NCBI GenBank assembly: GCA_964424805.1
Contig: CAYRKH010000003.1
Coordinates: 1-64,000, forward strand
Direction of reading: 5' to 3'
DNA: 64,000 bases
From: IDS-8 sp964424805
Lineage (GTDB): Bacteria > Pseudomonadota > Gammaproteobacteria > Steroidobacterales > Woeseiaceae
In this document: piece by piece, positions 8,377-17,202 of the stretch
How positions within the stretch are numbered: position 1 is the first letter of the stretch
How the letters are laid out: every line of letters starts with the position of its first letter
The notes under the pieces: generated by a model
What the model was told of the DNA's origin: nothing
The model's database searches: none
The model's input: the letters and a program-made list of their open reading frames with translations, nothing else
Position numbers and translations under genes: made by a program

Positions 8377-10326
8377 ATGTGCGGCATCTCGGGAATCGTG
8401 GATCTTCGGGAGCGGCGTCCGGTAAACCGGGCCTTGCTGAAGACGATGAACGACAGCCTCACCCATCGGGGTCCCGACGGTGAAGGGTTCCATTTCGAAC
8501 CCGGAGTCGGTTTGGGCCATCGCCGGCTGTCCATCATCGACCTCGAAGGCGGCAAGCAGCCACTCTACAACGAGGACGAAACGGTCGTCGTGACCTATAA
8601 CGGCGAGATCTACAACTTTCACGAGATCGCCGAAGAGCTGGTCGCCAAAGGCCACGTGTTTCGCACCCGCTGCGATACGGAGGTCATCGTGCATGCCTGG
8701 GAGGAGTGGGGCGAGCGCTGCCTGGACCGCTTCAACGGCATGTTTGCCTTCGCGCTGTGGGACCGGAACCGCGAGACACTTTTTCTCGCGCGCGACCGCC
8801 TCGGCGTCAAGCCGCTCTATTACGCCGAGCTCCCGGACCGCGAGCTGGTCTTCGGATCCGAGCTGAAGGCGCTCTTGCTGCATCCGAAGCTCGCGCGCGA
8901 CATCGACCCTACCGCGGTCGAAGACTACTTCTGTTTCGGCTACGTCCCCGATCCAAAGACGATCTACAAGAGCGTTGCCAAGCTCCCGCCCGCGCATTAC
9001 CTGTTGGCGAGGCGAGGGCAGGCACCGGCAGCGCCGGTGCGGTATTGGGACGTTCCGCTGGATCGTGATGCGCGTTCGCCGGCAGCAAGCGGTGACAACG
9101 AGGAGAGGCTCCGCCACGAGCTGATGCAATCCGTGCGGCTGCGCCTGGTCTCCGACGTGCCGCTCGGTGCCTTCCTCTCCGGCGGCATCGACTCGAGCGC
9201 CGTCGTTGCGATGATGCGCGAAATCGGCACGGAGGACCTGCTGACCTGCTCCATCGGCTTCAAGGAGCCGCAGTACGACGAATCCGACTGGGCGGCTATC
9301 GTCGCGAAGGCAAAGGGGACGAACCACCAGGCCGAGATTGTCGAAGCCGCCGATTACAGCCTGCTGGACCGGCTGGTCGGCCTCTATGACGAGCCGTTCT
9401 CCGACAGTTCGGCTATCCCGACGTACAGGGTATGCGAACTCGCCCGTAAGCACGTCACAGTGGCGCTGTCCGGCGATGGCGGCGACGAGGATTTCATCGG
9501 CTACCGCCGCTACAGCCTGTTTGCGATGGAGCAGAAGCTACGCAACCTGTTCCCTGATTGGTTCAGGACTCCCGTGTTCGGGGCGCTCGGCCGTTACTAC
9601 CCGAAGCTGGACTGGGCGCCGCGGGTCTTCCGCGGCAAGACGACCTTCGAAGCGCTGGCAAGGTCCCCGGCCGAGGCTTACCTGCACGGCGTCTCCATAT
9701 TCCCGGACACCGGCCGGCAGCAGCTCTTCTCGGCCGACCTGAAGCGCGAGCTTGCCGGCTACGAGGCAGCGGAGGTGTTCCGCCGTCACTTGGGCGGCAA
9801 GTCGTTCCCCGACCCGCTCAGCATGATCCAGTACCTGGACTACCAGACCTACCTGCCGGGCGATATCCTCACGAAGGTCGACCGCGCCAGCATGGCGCAC
9901 AGCCTCGAAGTCCGCGTGCCGTTCCTCGACTACCGCTTCGTCGAATGGGCCGCGCACCTGCCCTCTGGCCTGAAGCTGGCAGGAGGCGAGGGCAAGGCGA
10001 TCCTGAAACGCGCGCTCGAGCCGCTGCTGCCGAGGGAGATTCTCTACCGCCGCAAAATGGGTTTTGCCGTGCCGCTGGACGTCTGGTTCCGCGGATCGCT
10101 GGAGGAGCGGATGACGGCGTCGCTGGAAGGTGACACGCTGGTGAACTGCGGCCTGTTCGAGCCGGCGTTCCTGCGATCGATCGCGCGGGATCACCGCACC
10201 GGGCGCCGCAACTACAGCGCCGTGCTGTGGGCGCTGCTGATGTTCGAGGGTTTTTTGAACAACGGAGGCGCGGGCATTTCATCCGGGCCGGCGTTTGCTG
10301 CCGATCGCGCCGCGATCAGTGCCTGA
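8377..10326 (+). CDS. XrtA/PEP-CTERM system amidotransferase 1 (asparagine synthase type, TIGR03108-like)
   Basis: Second AsnB-type amidotransferase. Cys2 nucleophile in MCGISGIVDLRERRP, then HRGPDGEGFHFEPGVGLGHR, NGEIYNF, EVIVHAWEEWGE and FALWDRNRETLFLARDRLG. These match the exosortase-A-associated family TIGR03108 better than the gene at 3751 does. The PP-loop SGGIDSS is at 268-274, followed by SGDGGDEDFIGYRRY and KVDRASMAHSLEVRVPFLD. Length is 649 residues, normal for the family. It probably amidates a carboxyl group of an EPS precursor using glutamine and ATP. It starts two bases after the previous glycosyltransferase and ends one base before the next. Confidence 0.94.
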   Translation: MCGISGIVDLRERRPVNRALLKTMNDSLTHRGPDGEGFHFEPGVGLGHRRLSIIDLEGGKQPLYNEDETVVVTYNGEIYNFHEIAEELVAKGHVFRTRCDTEVIVHAWEEWGERCLDRFNGMFAFALWDRNRETLFLARDRLGVKPLYYAELPDRELVFGSELKALLLHPKLARDIDPTAVEDYFCFGYVPDPKTIYKSVAKLPPAHYLLARRGQAPAAPVRYWDVPLDRDARSPAASGDNEERLRHELMQSVRLRLVSDVPLGAFLSGGIDSSAVVAMMREIGTEDLLTCSIGFKEPQYDESDWAAIVAKAKGTNHQAEIVEAADYSLLDRLVGLYDEPFSDSSAIPTYRVCELARKHVTVALSGDGGDEDFIGYRRYSLFAMEQKLRNLFPDWFRTPVFGALGRYYPKLDWAPRVFRGKTTFEALARSPAEAYLHGVSIFPDTGRQQLFSADLKRELAGYEAAEVFRRHLGGKSFPDPLSMIQYLDYQTYLPGDILTKVDRASMAHSLEVRVPFLDYRFVEWAAHLPSGLKLAGGEGKAILKRALEPLLPREILYRRKMGFAVPLDVWFRGSLEERMTASLEGDTLVNCGLFEPAFLRSIARDHRTGRRNYSAVLWALLMFEGFLNNGGAGISSGPAFAADRAAISA

Positions 10327-10327
10327 C

Positions 10328-11479
10328 ATGCGGCTCGTCACCTTCACGAACCTGTATCCCAGCCGGGACATGCCGCGGCACGGCATCTTCATCGAGGAGC
10401 GGCTGCGCCACCTGCTTGCGGTTGCCGACGTCCAGGCGCAGGTGATTGCGCTCCGGCCGGCACTGCCGCGGCTGCACCTCAACGGCGCGGCGGTCGAGGA
10501 GCGGATCGGCATCAAGGTGGAGTACCGGCCGGTGCCGAAGGTTCGCGGCCTGACAAACTGGGTGGATCCGTGGACCTGGGCCGCCGCCGCCGAGCCCGCC
10601 TTGCGGCAAGCCGTGGAGAACTCCGGCGAAAAGGTAATCCTGGACGCGCATTTTCTTTACCCGGACGGCGCGGCCGCCGTGCTGCTGGGAAAGCGTCTCG
10701 GCCTGCCGGTGGTGATCAGTGCGCGCGGCAGCGACGTAAACGTCAAGGGCGAGAACCCGGTCATGCGCCGCTGGATGCGCTGGGCCGCGGCACACAGCTC
10801 GGCGATCATTACGGTCTCCGAAGCGCTGGCGAGGCGCCTGGCGGAGCTGCGGATCAAGCCGCCGATCCTGCAGGTGATCCCGAACGGGGTGGACCTCGAG
10901 AAGTTTCGCCCGCAGGACCGGCAGGCAAGCCGCCAACGCTTCGGCGTCGAGGGCAAGGTCATTGCGTCCGTCGGGCACCTCGTCGATGAAAAGGGCCACC
11001 ATTTCGCCGTCGAGGCGCTGGCAAAGCTTACCGACACCAACCTGCTGATCGTTGGCGAAGGTCCACGGAAATCGCAGCTTCAGGAGCTAGCCGCGTCGCT
11101 AGGCGTTGCTGACCGCGTGCACTTTACCGGGCTACTACCGCACGGCGACATGCCGGAGCTGTACTCGGCCGCGGACGTGCTCGTGCTGCCGTCGGCGAGG
11201 GAGGGGATGCCGAACGTAATCCTTGAGAGCCTTGCCTGCGGAACCCGCGTGGTCGCGACGGCCGTGGGTGGGATCGGCGAAGTCGTGCGATCCGGTCAGG
11301 CCGGTGTATTGATGGGGGATCGATCGACGGCAGGGCTGATCGACGCGCTTGCCGAGCTCGAGTCGATTCCCGGAAGTATCCAGGAAACCCGCGAATACGC
11401 GGCGCAGTTCGGGTGGCATGACGTTGTCGGAAAGCAGGTAGCGCTTTACCGCGACGTGCTTTCCGGTTTCGTCCACTGA
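10328..11479 (+). CDS. GT4 family glycosyltransferase
   Basis: GT-B glycosyltransferase of EPS synthesis. The N-terminal Rossmann half begins MRLVTFTNLYPSRDMPRHGIF, as in TuaC/teichuronate-type transferases. The donor half contains IPNGVDLEKF, VASVGHLVDEKGH and the catalytic-region signature SAREGMPNVILESLACGTRVV. I chose ATG 10328, one base after the amidotransferase stop; an upstream ATG at 10295 lies inside that gene and adds nothing conserved. 383 residues, complete. Cotranscribed with its neighbours; sugar specificity unknown. Confidence 0.9.
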   Translation: MRLVTFTNLYPSRDMPRHGIFIEERLRHLLAVADVQAQVIALRPALPRLHLNGAAVEERIGIKVEYRPVPKVRGLTNWVDPWTWAAAAEPALRQAVENSGEKVILDAHFLYPDGAAAVLLGKRLGLPVVISARGSDVNVKGENPVMRRWMRWAAAHSSAIITVSEALARRLAELRIKPPILQVIPNGVDLEKFRPQDRQASRQRFGVEGKVIASVGHLVDEKGHHFAVEALAKLTDTNLLIVGEGPRKSQLQELAASLGVADRVHFTGLLPHGDMPELYSAADVLVLPSAREGMPNVILESLACGTRVVATAVGGIGEVVRSGQAGVLMGDRSTAGLIDALAELESIPGSIQETREYAAQFGWHDVVGKQVALYRDVLSGFVH

Positions 11480-11490
11480 TTGCATGCATC

Positions 11491-12735
11491 ATGCACAAGC
11501 GACACACAACATCGAATAGCGGCGCAACCCGGATCCTGCACGTGCTGGATCATTCGTTACCCGAGCAAAGCGGTTACGCCTCCAGGAGCCACGCGATCCT
11601 CACGTCCCTCGCCGCGCTGGGGCTGCCGGTAGAAGCGATCACGAGCCCGAAGCACGGCCCGTCTGCAACCGGCGAGGACACGATCGATGCCGTTCGGTAC
11701 CTGCGCACGCCGGCAGCAGGGCGAACGGACGGCGTGAGCGGCCAGGTGGCTACCGTTCGCTGGACGAGGCGGCGCATCCGCCAGCACATTCGGCATCAGA
11801 ACGTCTCATTGATCCACGCCCATTCCCCCTGCCTCAACGGCCTGGCCAGCATCGGGCTCGGGCGGCCGCTGGTTTACGAGATGCGTTCCTCCTGGGAAGA
11901 CGCGGCGGTCTCGTCCGGAACGACGGAGGAAGGCTCGGTTCGTTACCGGCTGTCCCGCTTGCTGGAGACGGCTGCTGTTCGTCAAGCACACGCCGTCACC
12001 GTCATCTGCGAGGGCTTGAAACGGGAACTGATCGGGCGCGGCATCGCCGAACACAAGATCACCGTCGTGCCGAATGCGTTGCCGCCCGCCATGTTCGAGC
12101 CGTCCGACCCTGAACGATCGGATGCGCTACGCCGGCGTTTCGGCCTGCAGGACAAGCGCGTCATCGGTTTTTTCGGCAGCTTTTTCGAATGGGAAGGAGT
12201 GGACAAGCTGGTCCGGGCTATGCCCGATGTCGTCGCGGCCTTGCCCGATGCGCGGCTGTTGCTCGCCGGCGGCGGGCGGCAGGAAGCGGATCTCCTCCGC
12301 CTGGCCGGTTCGCTGGGCTTGAGCAATGCCGTGATCTTCGCTGGTCGGGTCGGTGCGTCGGTCATGCGTGACTTCTATGGTGCGGCGGATCTCATGGTCT
12401 ACCCCAGGATTTCACATCGTTTGACCGAGATGGTTACCCCGTTGAAGCCGCTGGAAGCCATGGCGCAGGGGAGGCCAGTCGTTGCCTCCGACGTCGGCGG
12501 GCATCGAGAGCTGATCGAAAACGGGCGCACCGGGTTTCTGTATCCGGTGAGCGATCCGGACGCATTGGCGGCGAGAATCATCGAGGTGCTCAACTCCGGT
12601 TCCCGGATCGAAGAGGTAACAAGGGCAGCAAGGTTGTTCGTGGAGCAGGAGCGGCGCTGGTCGGTCGTGTGTGAAAAGTACCTGCACGTGTACGAGCAGT
12701 TGCTGGCCGGTGCGCCGGAAGCGGCCGGGACGTAA
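11491..12735 (+). CDS. GT4 glycosyltransferase, exosortase A-associated (TIGR04063 type)
   Basis: GT-B glycosyltransferase. The opening RILHVLDHSLPEQSGYASRSHAIL is the hallmark of the PEP-CTERM/exosortase A-associated glycosyltransferase family TIGR04063. Further motifs are VYEMRSSWEDAAVSSG, VPNALPPAMFEP, GFFGSFFEWEGVDKLV and a C-terminal PLKPLEAMAQGRPVVASDVGGHRELI. 414 residues, with eleven extra residues before the conserved start. It lies 11 bases after the previous transferase, and the next gene begins 37 bases downstream. Donor and acceptor unknown. Confidence 0.92.
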   Translation: MHKRHTTSNSGATRILHVLDHSLPEQSGYASRSHAILTSLAALGLPVEAITSPKHGPSATGEDTIDAVRYLRTPAAGRTDGVSGQVATVRWTRRRIRQHIRHQNVSLIHAHSPCLNGLASIGLGRPLVYEMRSSWEDAAVSSGTTEEGSVRYRLSRLLETAAVRQAHAVTVICEGLKRELIGRGIAEHKITVVPNALPPAMFEPSDPERSDALRRRFGLQDKRVIGFFGSFFEWEGVDKLVRAMPDVVAALPDARLLLAGGGRQEADLLRLAGSLGLSNAVIFAGRVGASVMRDFYGAADLMVYPRISHRLTEMVTPLKPLEAMAQGRPVVASDVGGHRELIENGRTGFLYPVSDPDALAARIIEVLNSGSRIEEVTRAARLFVEQERRWSVVCEKYLHVYEQLLAGAPEAAGT

Positions 12736-12772
12736 GCATGCTGGTCCTATTTTTGTCTTGGATTTCAATAAT

Positions 12773-13732
12773 ATGAGCGCGTCATTAACGCGTGCCATGG
12801 GAGCCCTGCTGTCACCTTCGAGGGGGCGAGGCAGGCTTGCGGTTTTTTGTTATCACCAGGTTCTCTCAGAGAAGGACCCGTTAAGGCCAAGCGAGCCGGA
12901 TCGTGCCGAGTTTCAAAGCGATCTCGAGTTGATCAGCCGCGTGTTCAACGTACTGCCATTGCCGGAAGCCGTTGCAAAGCTCGCGTCCGGTGCGCTGCCG
13001 GCGAGGGCAGCGTGCATTACCTTCGATGACGGGTATGCGAACAATCATGAAATAGCCGCTCCCCTGCTGGAACGGATGGGACTGCCGGCGACCTTCTACA
13101 TTGCGGGCGGAGCAGTCGACACCGGAATCATGTTTAACGACCTGGTTATTGAAGGCGTTCGCTCGAGAAGTTCCAACTGGATTCTTGACGATCTACCGGA
13201 TTCTGGCAATGGCATCGCGCGGCATGGTGATCCCGGAACACTCGTTACTCAGATACTTGGTGGCCTCAAGTATCGGCCGAGGGAAGAGCGCTGGAAGGCT
13301 GCTGATGCTTTCTTCCGTCACAATGTTGGAAAAGAGCCGCCGCGCCTGATGATGGAGCGCTCTGCGGTCGCCGATCTGGCGCAACGAGGGTTCGATATCG
13401 GTGGCCATACACTGCGGCATCCCATACTCAAGGAACTGTCCCTGGACGAAGCGAGATCGGAAATCGCGGGTAGCCATGACTGGGTAAAGGAGGTCACCGG
13501 CCAATCACCGTCTTCGTTCGCGTATCCCAATGGAATCCCGGGCCGGGATTTTGGACCGGAGCACGCCGATATGGCCAGGGAAACCGGTTTTACCTCCGCG
13601 GTAAGCACCTGCTGGGGCGTGGCAGCGCCTCGTTGCGATGCCTACAGCATTCCACGGATAGGGCCCTGGTGGCGCCTTGGCGGTGCCCTTACAAGCGGCT
13701 TTCTCCGCGCCTACGCCAAAACCTGGCTCTAA
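12773..13732 (+). CDS. Polysaccharide deacetylase family protein (NodB, second copy)
   Basis: CE4-type deacetylase, 319 residues from ATG 12773 (MSASLTRAMGALL). An open frame extends upstream to 12671, but that part overlaps the glycosyltransferase and carries no conserved sequence. Motifs: VFCYHQV, ITFDDGY with the metal-binding Asp pair at 85-86, and GGHTLRHPILKELS with His212 and His216 as metal ligands. The domain has an insertion (about residues 113-185) before the His motif, as in surface-polysaccharide deacetylases of the PgaB-like broad group. No signal peptide is obvious, so it may act on cytoplasmic precursors. Last gene of the first rightward operon; a REP follows 23 bases later. 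Confidence 0.88.
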   Translation: MSASLTRAMGALLSPSRGRGRLAVFCYHQVLSEKDPLRPSEPDRAEFQSDLELISRVFNVLPLPEAVAKLASGALPARAACITFDDGYANNHEIAAPLLERMGLPATFYIAGGAVDTGIMFNDLVIEGVRSRSSNWILDDLPDSGNGIARHGDPGTLVTQILGGLKYRPREERWKAADAFFRHNVGKEPPRLMMERSAVADLAQRGFDIGGHTLRHPILKELSLDEARSEIAGSHDWVKEVTGQSPSSFAYPNGIPGRDFGPEHADMARETGFTSAVSTCWGVAAPRCDAYSIPRIGPWWRLGGALTSGFLRAYAKTWL

Positions 13733-13755
13733 GGCCTGCCTCGCTGATCCCGCCA

Positions 13756-13784
13756 TGTAGGAGCGCGCACAGCGCGCGATGCCC
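13756..13784 (+). repeat. REP element
   Basis: Single forward REP (TGTAGGAGCG, palindromic core GCGCGC-ACA-GCGCGC, GATGCCC) between the convergent ends of the deacetylase and the minus-strand amidotransferase. Its hairpin could act as a bidirectional transcription barrier. It marks the left edge of the REP-free block. Confidence 0.9.
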
Positions 13785-13803
13785 CTGCCGCACCGAATAT
13801 CGT

Positions 13804-15603
13804 CTACCCTACCCGAATGCCGTACCGTCTTTCCTGCGACTCCAGCCACTGCTGCAACATCAGCACATCCCAGATGGCATAGCCGTAGTACCCGGGATGC
13901 CCCTGCTTGTGCTCATTCGCCACCTTATTCAGAAATGCGGGGAGAAAGATCCCGCGCTTCTCCATGGAATCGAGACTGCCGTAAGCGAGGTCCTGCAATC
14001 CTTTATGAGTTTTCAACCAGTGTCCGAATGGCAGGCCAAAGCCGTGCTTTTGTTTCTTGATGATCTCGATTGGAAGGAAATCACGAGTGGCCTGCTTGTA
14101 GAACGAACGTAATTCCTTGCCCTGGATCTTGGCATCGGAAGGAACCTGCAGCGACAACTCGACAACTGCTTCATCAAGCATTGGAAAAGAAACCTTCATC
14201 CCCCGTAGCTCACACATCTGCTTCACCTTGCGCAGATCGTTATCGGCAAGGATGAACTTCCAGTCATACCAGTGCATGTGATCGAGCAGATCGCCGGACG
14301 GGCAGGAACTCCAGATCTCGTGCATGCGCCTGGTCGGTGACTTTGGATCAATATGATTGAGGAAATCCGGAGCAAAGATCCTCTCAGCACCTTCGCGGTA
14401 GACGAGATTCCAGCTTTCGTAACGCTCGGGCAGCGGGATATTCGCCTGCTGTACGTAGCTTGCGAATTTACGCAGCGGCAATACCGAATCTTCGGGATGG
14501 AACAAACCTGCGAGCGGGTCCAGCACGCCTCGCCTCAGAGGAGCTGGAATTCGCGTATACAGCTCAAAAACCCGCTGGCTCACGTACCGCTCATTACCGC
14601 CAAACAATTCATCTCCGCCGTCACCAGCGAGCACATGGGTCATCCCGTGACGTTGTGCCAGCTCGACGGCCGCCAGCGTCGGAACGGACGACGAGTTGCC
14701 AAAGGGTTCGTCGCAGGCAGCCGCAATCTCCGGAATGATCCGTACTACGTCATCGGGAGTAACTTCGTATTGGTGATGCCGGCAGCCGAAGCGTTTGGCG
14801 GCGATTCGTGCGAAGGACAGCTCGTCGAATTCCGGCACTCCGAAACCGACGGAAAACGCGTCGGAATCGCTGGAGCGGAGATCTGAGAGGAGACCGGTGA
14901 CGGTCGAGCTGTCCAGCCCACCGCTCAGGAATGAACCGGTATAATTGTCAGGGCTTTGCGCCTTGACAGCGTCTCGCAGCGTCGGCAGCAGCGCGTCGCG
15001 CAAGTCTGTCACCGAGGCGCCTCTGTTAGCGCGGAATTCCGGGTCCCAGTAGCGGAACTGTCGCGCCGTTCCTCCATCGACCTCCACGGCGGTCGCAGGG
15101 AGAAGCTTTTGGATTCCGGCGAAGGCGGTTTCCGGAGCGGGCACCATGTGGCAAAGCATGAAGTCGAAAAGGGCCTGGGGATTCAGCTCCGGCGTGTCTG
15201 TCAGCAGCTTCGCGACGTCCGCTGCCGAGGTGCCGAACGCCAGCGTCTGCCCGGAAAGCCCCCAGGTCAGCCGCTCAATGCCCATTCGGTCAATGGCAAG
15301 CAGGACGCGTCGCCGTTCAAGGTCCGCAATCGCCAATGCGAACGGCCCACGCAGCCCGGCGAGCATAGCGGAACCCTCGTCACGGTAGGCAGTGAGAAGC
15401 CGTTCCGGAAGGGAGCCGCGATTGTCGGCACTGCTGGCAAATCCAGGAGTCCCCTTGATGGCGACAAACCCCGTTTCCAGGCGTTCCACGACGGGTCCCC
15501 GGACGAGAAACGCTTTGTCAACGGTTCCCTGTCCGAACAGAGAGCGAGCGCGATCGGTTAAGGGAACTCCATCGAGCGCAACCTGGCCGAGAATTGGGGT
15601 CAT
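13804..15603 (-). CDS. Asparagine synthase-like protein lacking the glutaminase Cys
   Basis: Third AsnB-like protein, 599 residues. The start is MTPILGQVALDG: there is no Cys at position 2 or nearby, and the glutaminase domain is short and lacks the HRGPD, RLSIID and NGEIYN motifs. The synthetase half is intact: PP-loop SGGLDSS at 227-233, VLAGDGGDELFGGNERY, and the C-terminal KHGFGLPFGHW. It may use free ammonia, draw ammonia from a partner amidotransferase, or use another amine as nucleophile; this is inference. Alone on the minus strand between two rightward operons, with a reasonable AGGGA ribosome-binding site before ATG 15603. It shares a 112-base divergent region with the GT2 gene. Confidence 0.9.
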   Translation of the reverse strand: MTPILGQVALDGVPLTDRARSLFGQGTVDKAFLVRGPVVERLETGFVAIKGTPGFASSADNRGSLPERLLTAYRDEGSAMLAGLRGPFALAIADLERRRVLLAIDRMGIERLTWGLSGQTLAFGTSAADVAKLLTDTPELNPQALFDFMLCHMVPAPETAFAGIQKLLPATAVEVDGGTARQFRYWDPEFRANRGASVTDLRDALLPTLRDAVKAQSPDNYTGSFLSGGLDSSTVTGLLSDLRSSDSDAFSVGFGVPEFDELSFARIAAKRFGCRHHQYEVTPDDVVRIIPEIAAACDEPFGNSSSVPTLAAVELAQRHGMTHVLAGDGGDELFGGNERYVSQRVFELYTRIPAPLRRGVLDPLAGLFHPEDSVLPLRKFASYVQQANIPLPERYESWNLVYREGAERIFAPDFLNHIDPKSPTRRMHEIWSSCPSGDLLDHMHWYDWKFILADNDLRKVKQMCELRGMKVSFPMLDEAVVELSLQVPSDAKIQGKELRSFYKQATRDFLPIEIIKKQKHGFGLPFGHWLKTHKGLQDLAYGSLDSMEKRGIFLPAFLNKVANEHKQGHPGYYGYAIWDVLMLQQWLESQERRYGIRVG

Positions 15604-15651
15604 TTACGGTCCCTGAGCAAAAAGCACAATGCTAAGAGGAATAGATCGTAA

Positions 15652-15702
15652 AAACCATGAACGCGGTCGCGCACCGGACCGGAATTGTGGCGTATTATTC
15701 CG
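15652..15702 (+). promoter_or_regulatory. Shared promoter-like element, copy 1
   Basis: AAACCATGAAC, then GTCGCG, CCGG, CCG and an ATT-rich stretch ending in a -10-like TATTAT (15693-15698). A closely similar arrangement occurs at 22380-22430. It lies 14 bases before the GT2 start and also in the divergent region of the minus-strand amidotransferase. No normal -35 hexamer is seen, so an activator or alternative sigma factor may be needed. Confidence 0.4.
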
Positions 15703-15715
15703 CGTCTAGGATCGA

Positions 15716-16924
15716 TTGCGCACCTACTTGCGCTTCTTAGAACGACAAAACAGCGATTCGGGTTTGCCAGTGGTGGTCTTGCTGAAAGCGGTATTCTGGA
15801 GCTCCCTTGCCGTGGTGGCCTACGTTTACGTCGGCTACCCGCTTTTGTTGGCGGCGCTTGGCCGATTGCGGCAAACGAGGGTTGCCCAGCGGGATGGATT
15901 CCCGTCCGTCACCCTGATCATCTCCGTATACAACGAAGAGCGCTGCATTGCAGCCAAGTTGGATAACACACTCAGCTTGAAATATCCGCGGGAGCTCCTC
16001 GAGGTGATCGTCGTTTCGGACGCCTCGACGGACCAGACGGATGCCATCGTTGCTGACTATGGCGAGCAAGGAATCCGGTCGCTGCGCATGGACCAGCGTG
16101 GCGGAAAGACACTGGGCCTGAACGCTGCCGTGGAACACGCAAGCGGGGAGATCGTGGTGTTTTCGGACGCAAACGCCATGTACCGAGCAAACGCTATCCA
16201 GGCGCTTGTTTCACCATTCGCCGATCCCGGTGTGGGAGCGGTGGTCGGCGAATCCGGCTACACCGAGCCCGATTCCGACGCCGGGCGTTCCGAATCGCTG
16301 TACTGGCGCTATGAGACGGCAATCAAGGTGCTCGAAAGCCGGAGCGGTTCAGTCGTCGGGGGCGACGGCGCGATCTATGCGGTCCGCCGCTCTTTATACC
16401 GTCCGATGAACGCAGACGCCCTGTCTGATTTCGTGAACCCGCTGCAGGTGGTGCGTGAAGGTTACCGCTGCGTCTATGAACCCCTCGCGGTCTCCTGGGA
16501 GGAAACCGCCGGTGGCTTCGACAAGGAGTTTCGCCGCAAAGTACGTATTGTCAATCGGGCGTGGCGGGCGCTGATGTCCATGAAGGAGTTGCTGAACCCG
16601 CTGCGTTACGGCCGATTCACATGGCAGCTCGTCTCGCATAAGCTGTTGCGCTGGCTGGTTCCCTTATTCCTGCTAACGGCGTTCGCTACAAACGCATCGC
16701 TTCTAGGCGAGCATGTCCTCTACCAGGGAATATTTGCAGCGCAGGTTTTGTTCTATGGGCTCGCGGCCTCCGGCGCGCTCCTGCGCGGCCGGAAGAGCCT
16801 CGCGATACCGGTGTATATTCCTTACTATTTCTGCCTGGTCAACCTGGCCAGTGCGCGCGGAATCCTGGAAGCATACCGCGGGAAGACGTACACGACGTGG
16901 TCGACGGCACGCGCGGACGGCTGA
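15716..16924 (+). CDS. Membrane glycosyltransferase family 2
   Basis: Processive-type GT2 with membrane segments at both ends. An N-terminal segment (VVLLKAVFWSSLAVVAYVYVGYPLLLAAL) precedes the GT-A domain: SVTLIISVYNEER, VSDASTDQTDAIV (nucleotide-binding DASTD), FSDANAMYRANAI (DxN/DxD-like metal site), GGDGAIYAVRR, and a later QxxRW-like region (RRKVRIVNRAWRAL). Two or three C-terminal membrane helices follow (WLVPLFLLTAFATNASLL, IFAAQVLFYGLAASGALL). 402 residues. The TTG start at 15716 is uncertain; GTG 15770 or 15773 would also keep the first helix. First gene of an operon with the ACP and two hydrolases. It probably acts at the inner membrane in EPS assembly. Confidence 0.87.
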   Translation: MRTYLRFLERQNSDSGLPVVVLLKAVFWSSLAVVAYVYVGYPLLLAALGRLRQTRVAQRDGFPSVTLIISVYNEERCIAAKLDNTLSLKYPRELLEVIVVSDASTDQTDAIVADYGEQGIRSLRMDQRGGKTLGLNAAVEHASGEIVVFSDANAMYRANAIQALVSPFADPGVGAVVGESGYTEPDSDAGRSESLYWRYETAIKVLESRSGSVVGGDGAIYAVRRSLYRPMNADALSDFVNPLQVVREGYRCVYEPLAVSWEETAGGFDKEFRRKVRIVNRAWRALMSMKELLNPLRYGRFTWQLVSHKLLRWLVPLFLLTAFATNASLLGEHVLYQGIFAAQVLFYGLAASGALLRGRKSLAIPVYIPYYFCLVNLASARGILEAYRGKTYTTWSTARADG

Positions 16925-16956
16925 CAATCAACTAAACAATTACATCAAGGCACAAG

Positions 16957-17202
16957 ATGGTCGACGATATCAGGAAAATTTTGCGAGATACGTTGCAGCT
17001 GGGGGCGCGAGCTGACCAGCTCACGGAGAGCTCACCGCTGCTGGGTGCGATTCCGGAGTTCGACTCCATGGCAGTCGTGACAGTGCTCACCATGGTTGAA
17101 GAGGAGTTCGGAATCAGCGTGGATGATGACGAGATATCTGCCGAAACCTTCGAAACCGTAGGGACGTTGGCGGCCTTCGTCGATCGGAAGGTGAACGCTT
17201 GA
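16957..17202 (+). CDS. Acyl carrier protein, exosortase A system
   Basis: 81-residue acidic helical protein of the phosphopantetheine-carrier family. The attachment site is Ser37 in PEFDSMAVV (DSM in place of the usual DSL). It probably carries an acyl or aminoacyl group as a thioester for transfer to an EPS intermediate. Its stop overlaps the start of hydrolase 2 by four bases. In other exosortase A loci an ACP of this type stands with hydrolases 1 and 2, an AMP-forming ligase and a PLP decarboxylase; here the last two lie about 33 kb away on the other strand (50498-53319). An AAGG ribosome-binding site precedes ATG 16957. Confidence 0.92.
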   Translation: MVDDIRKILRDTLQLGARADQLTESSPLLGAIPEFDSMAVVTVLTMVEEEFGISVDDDEISAETFETVGTLAAFVDRKVNA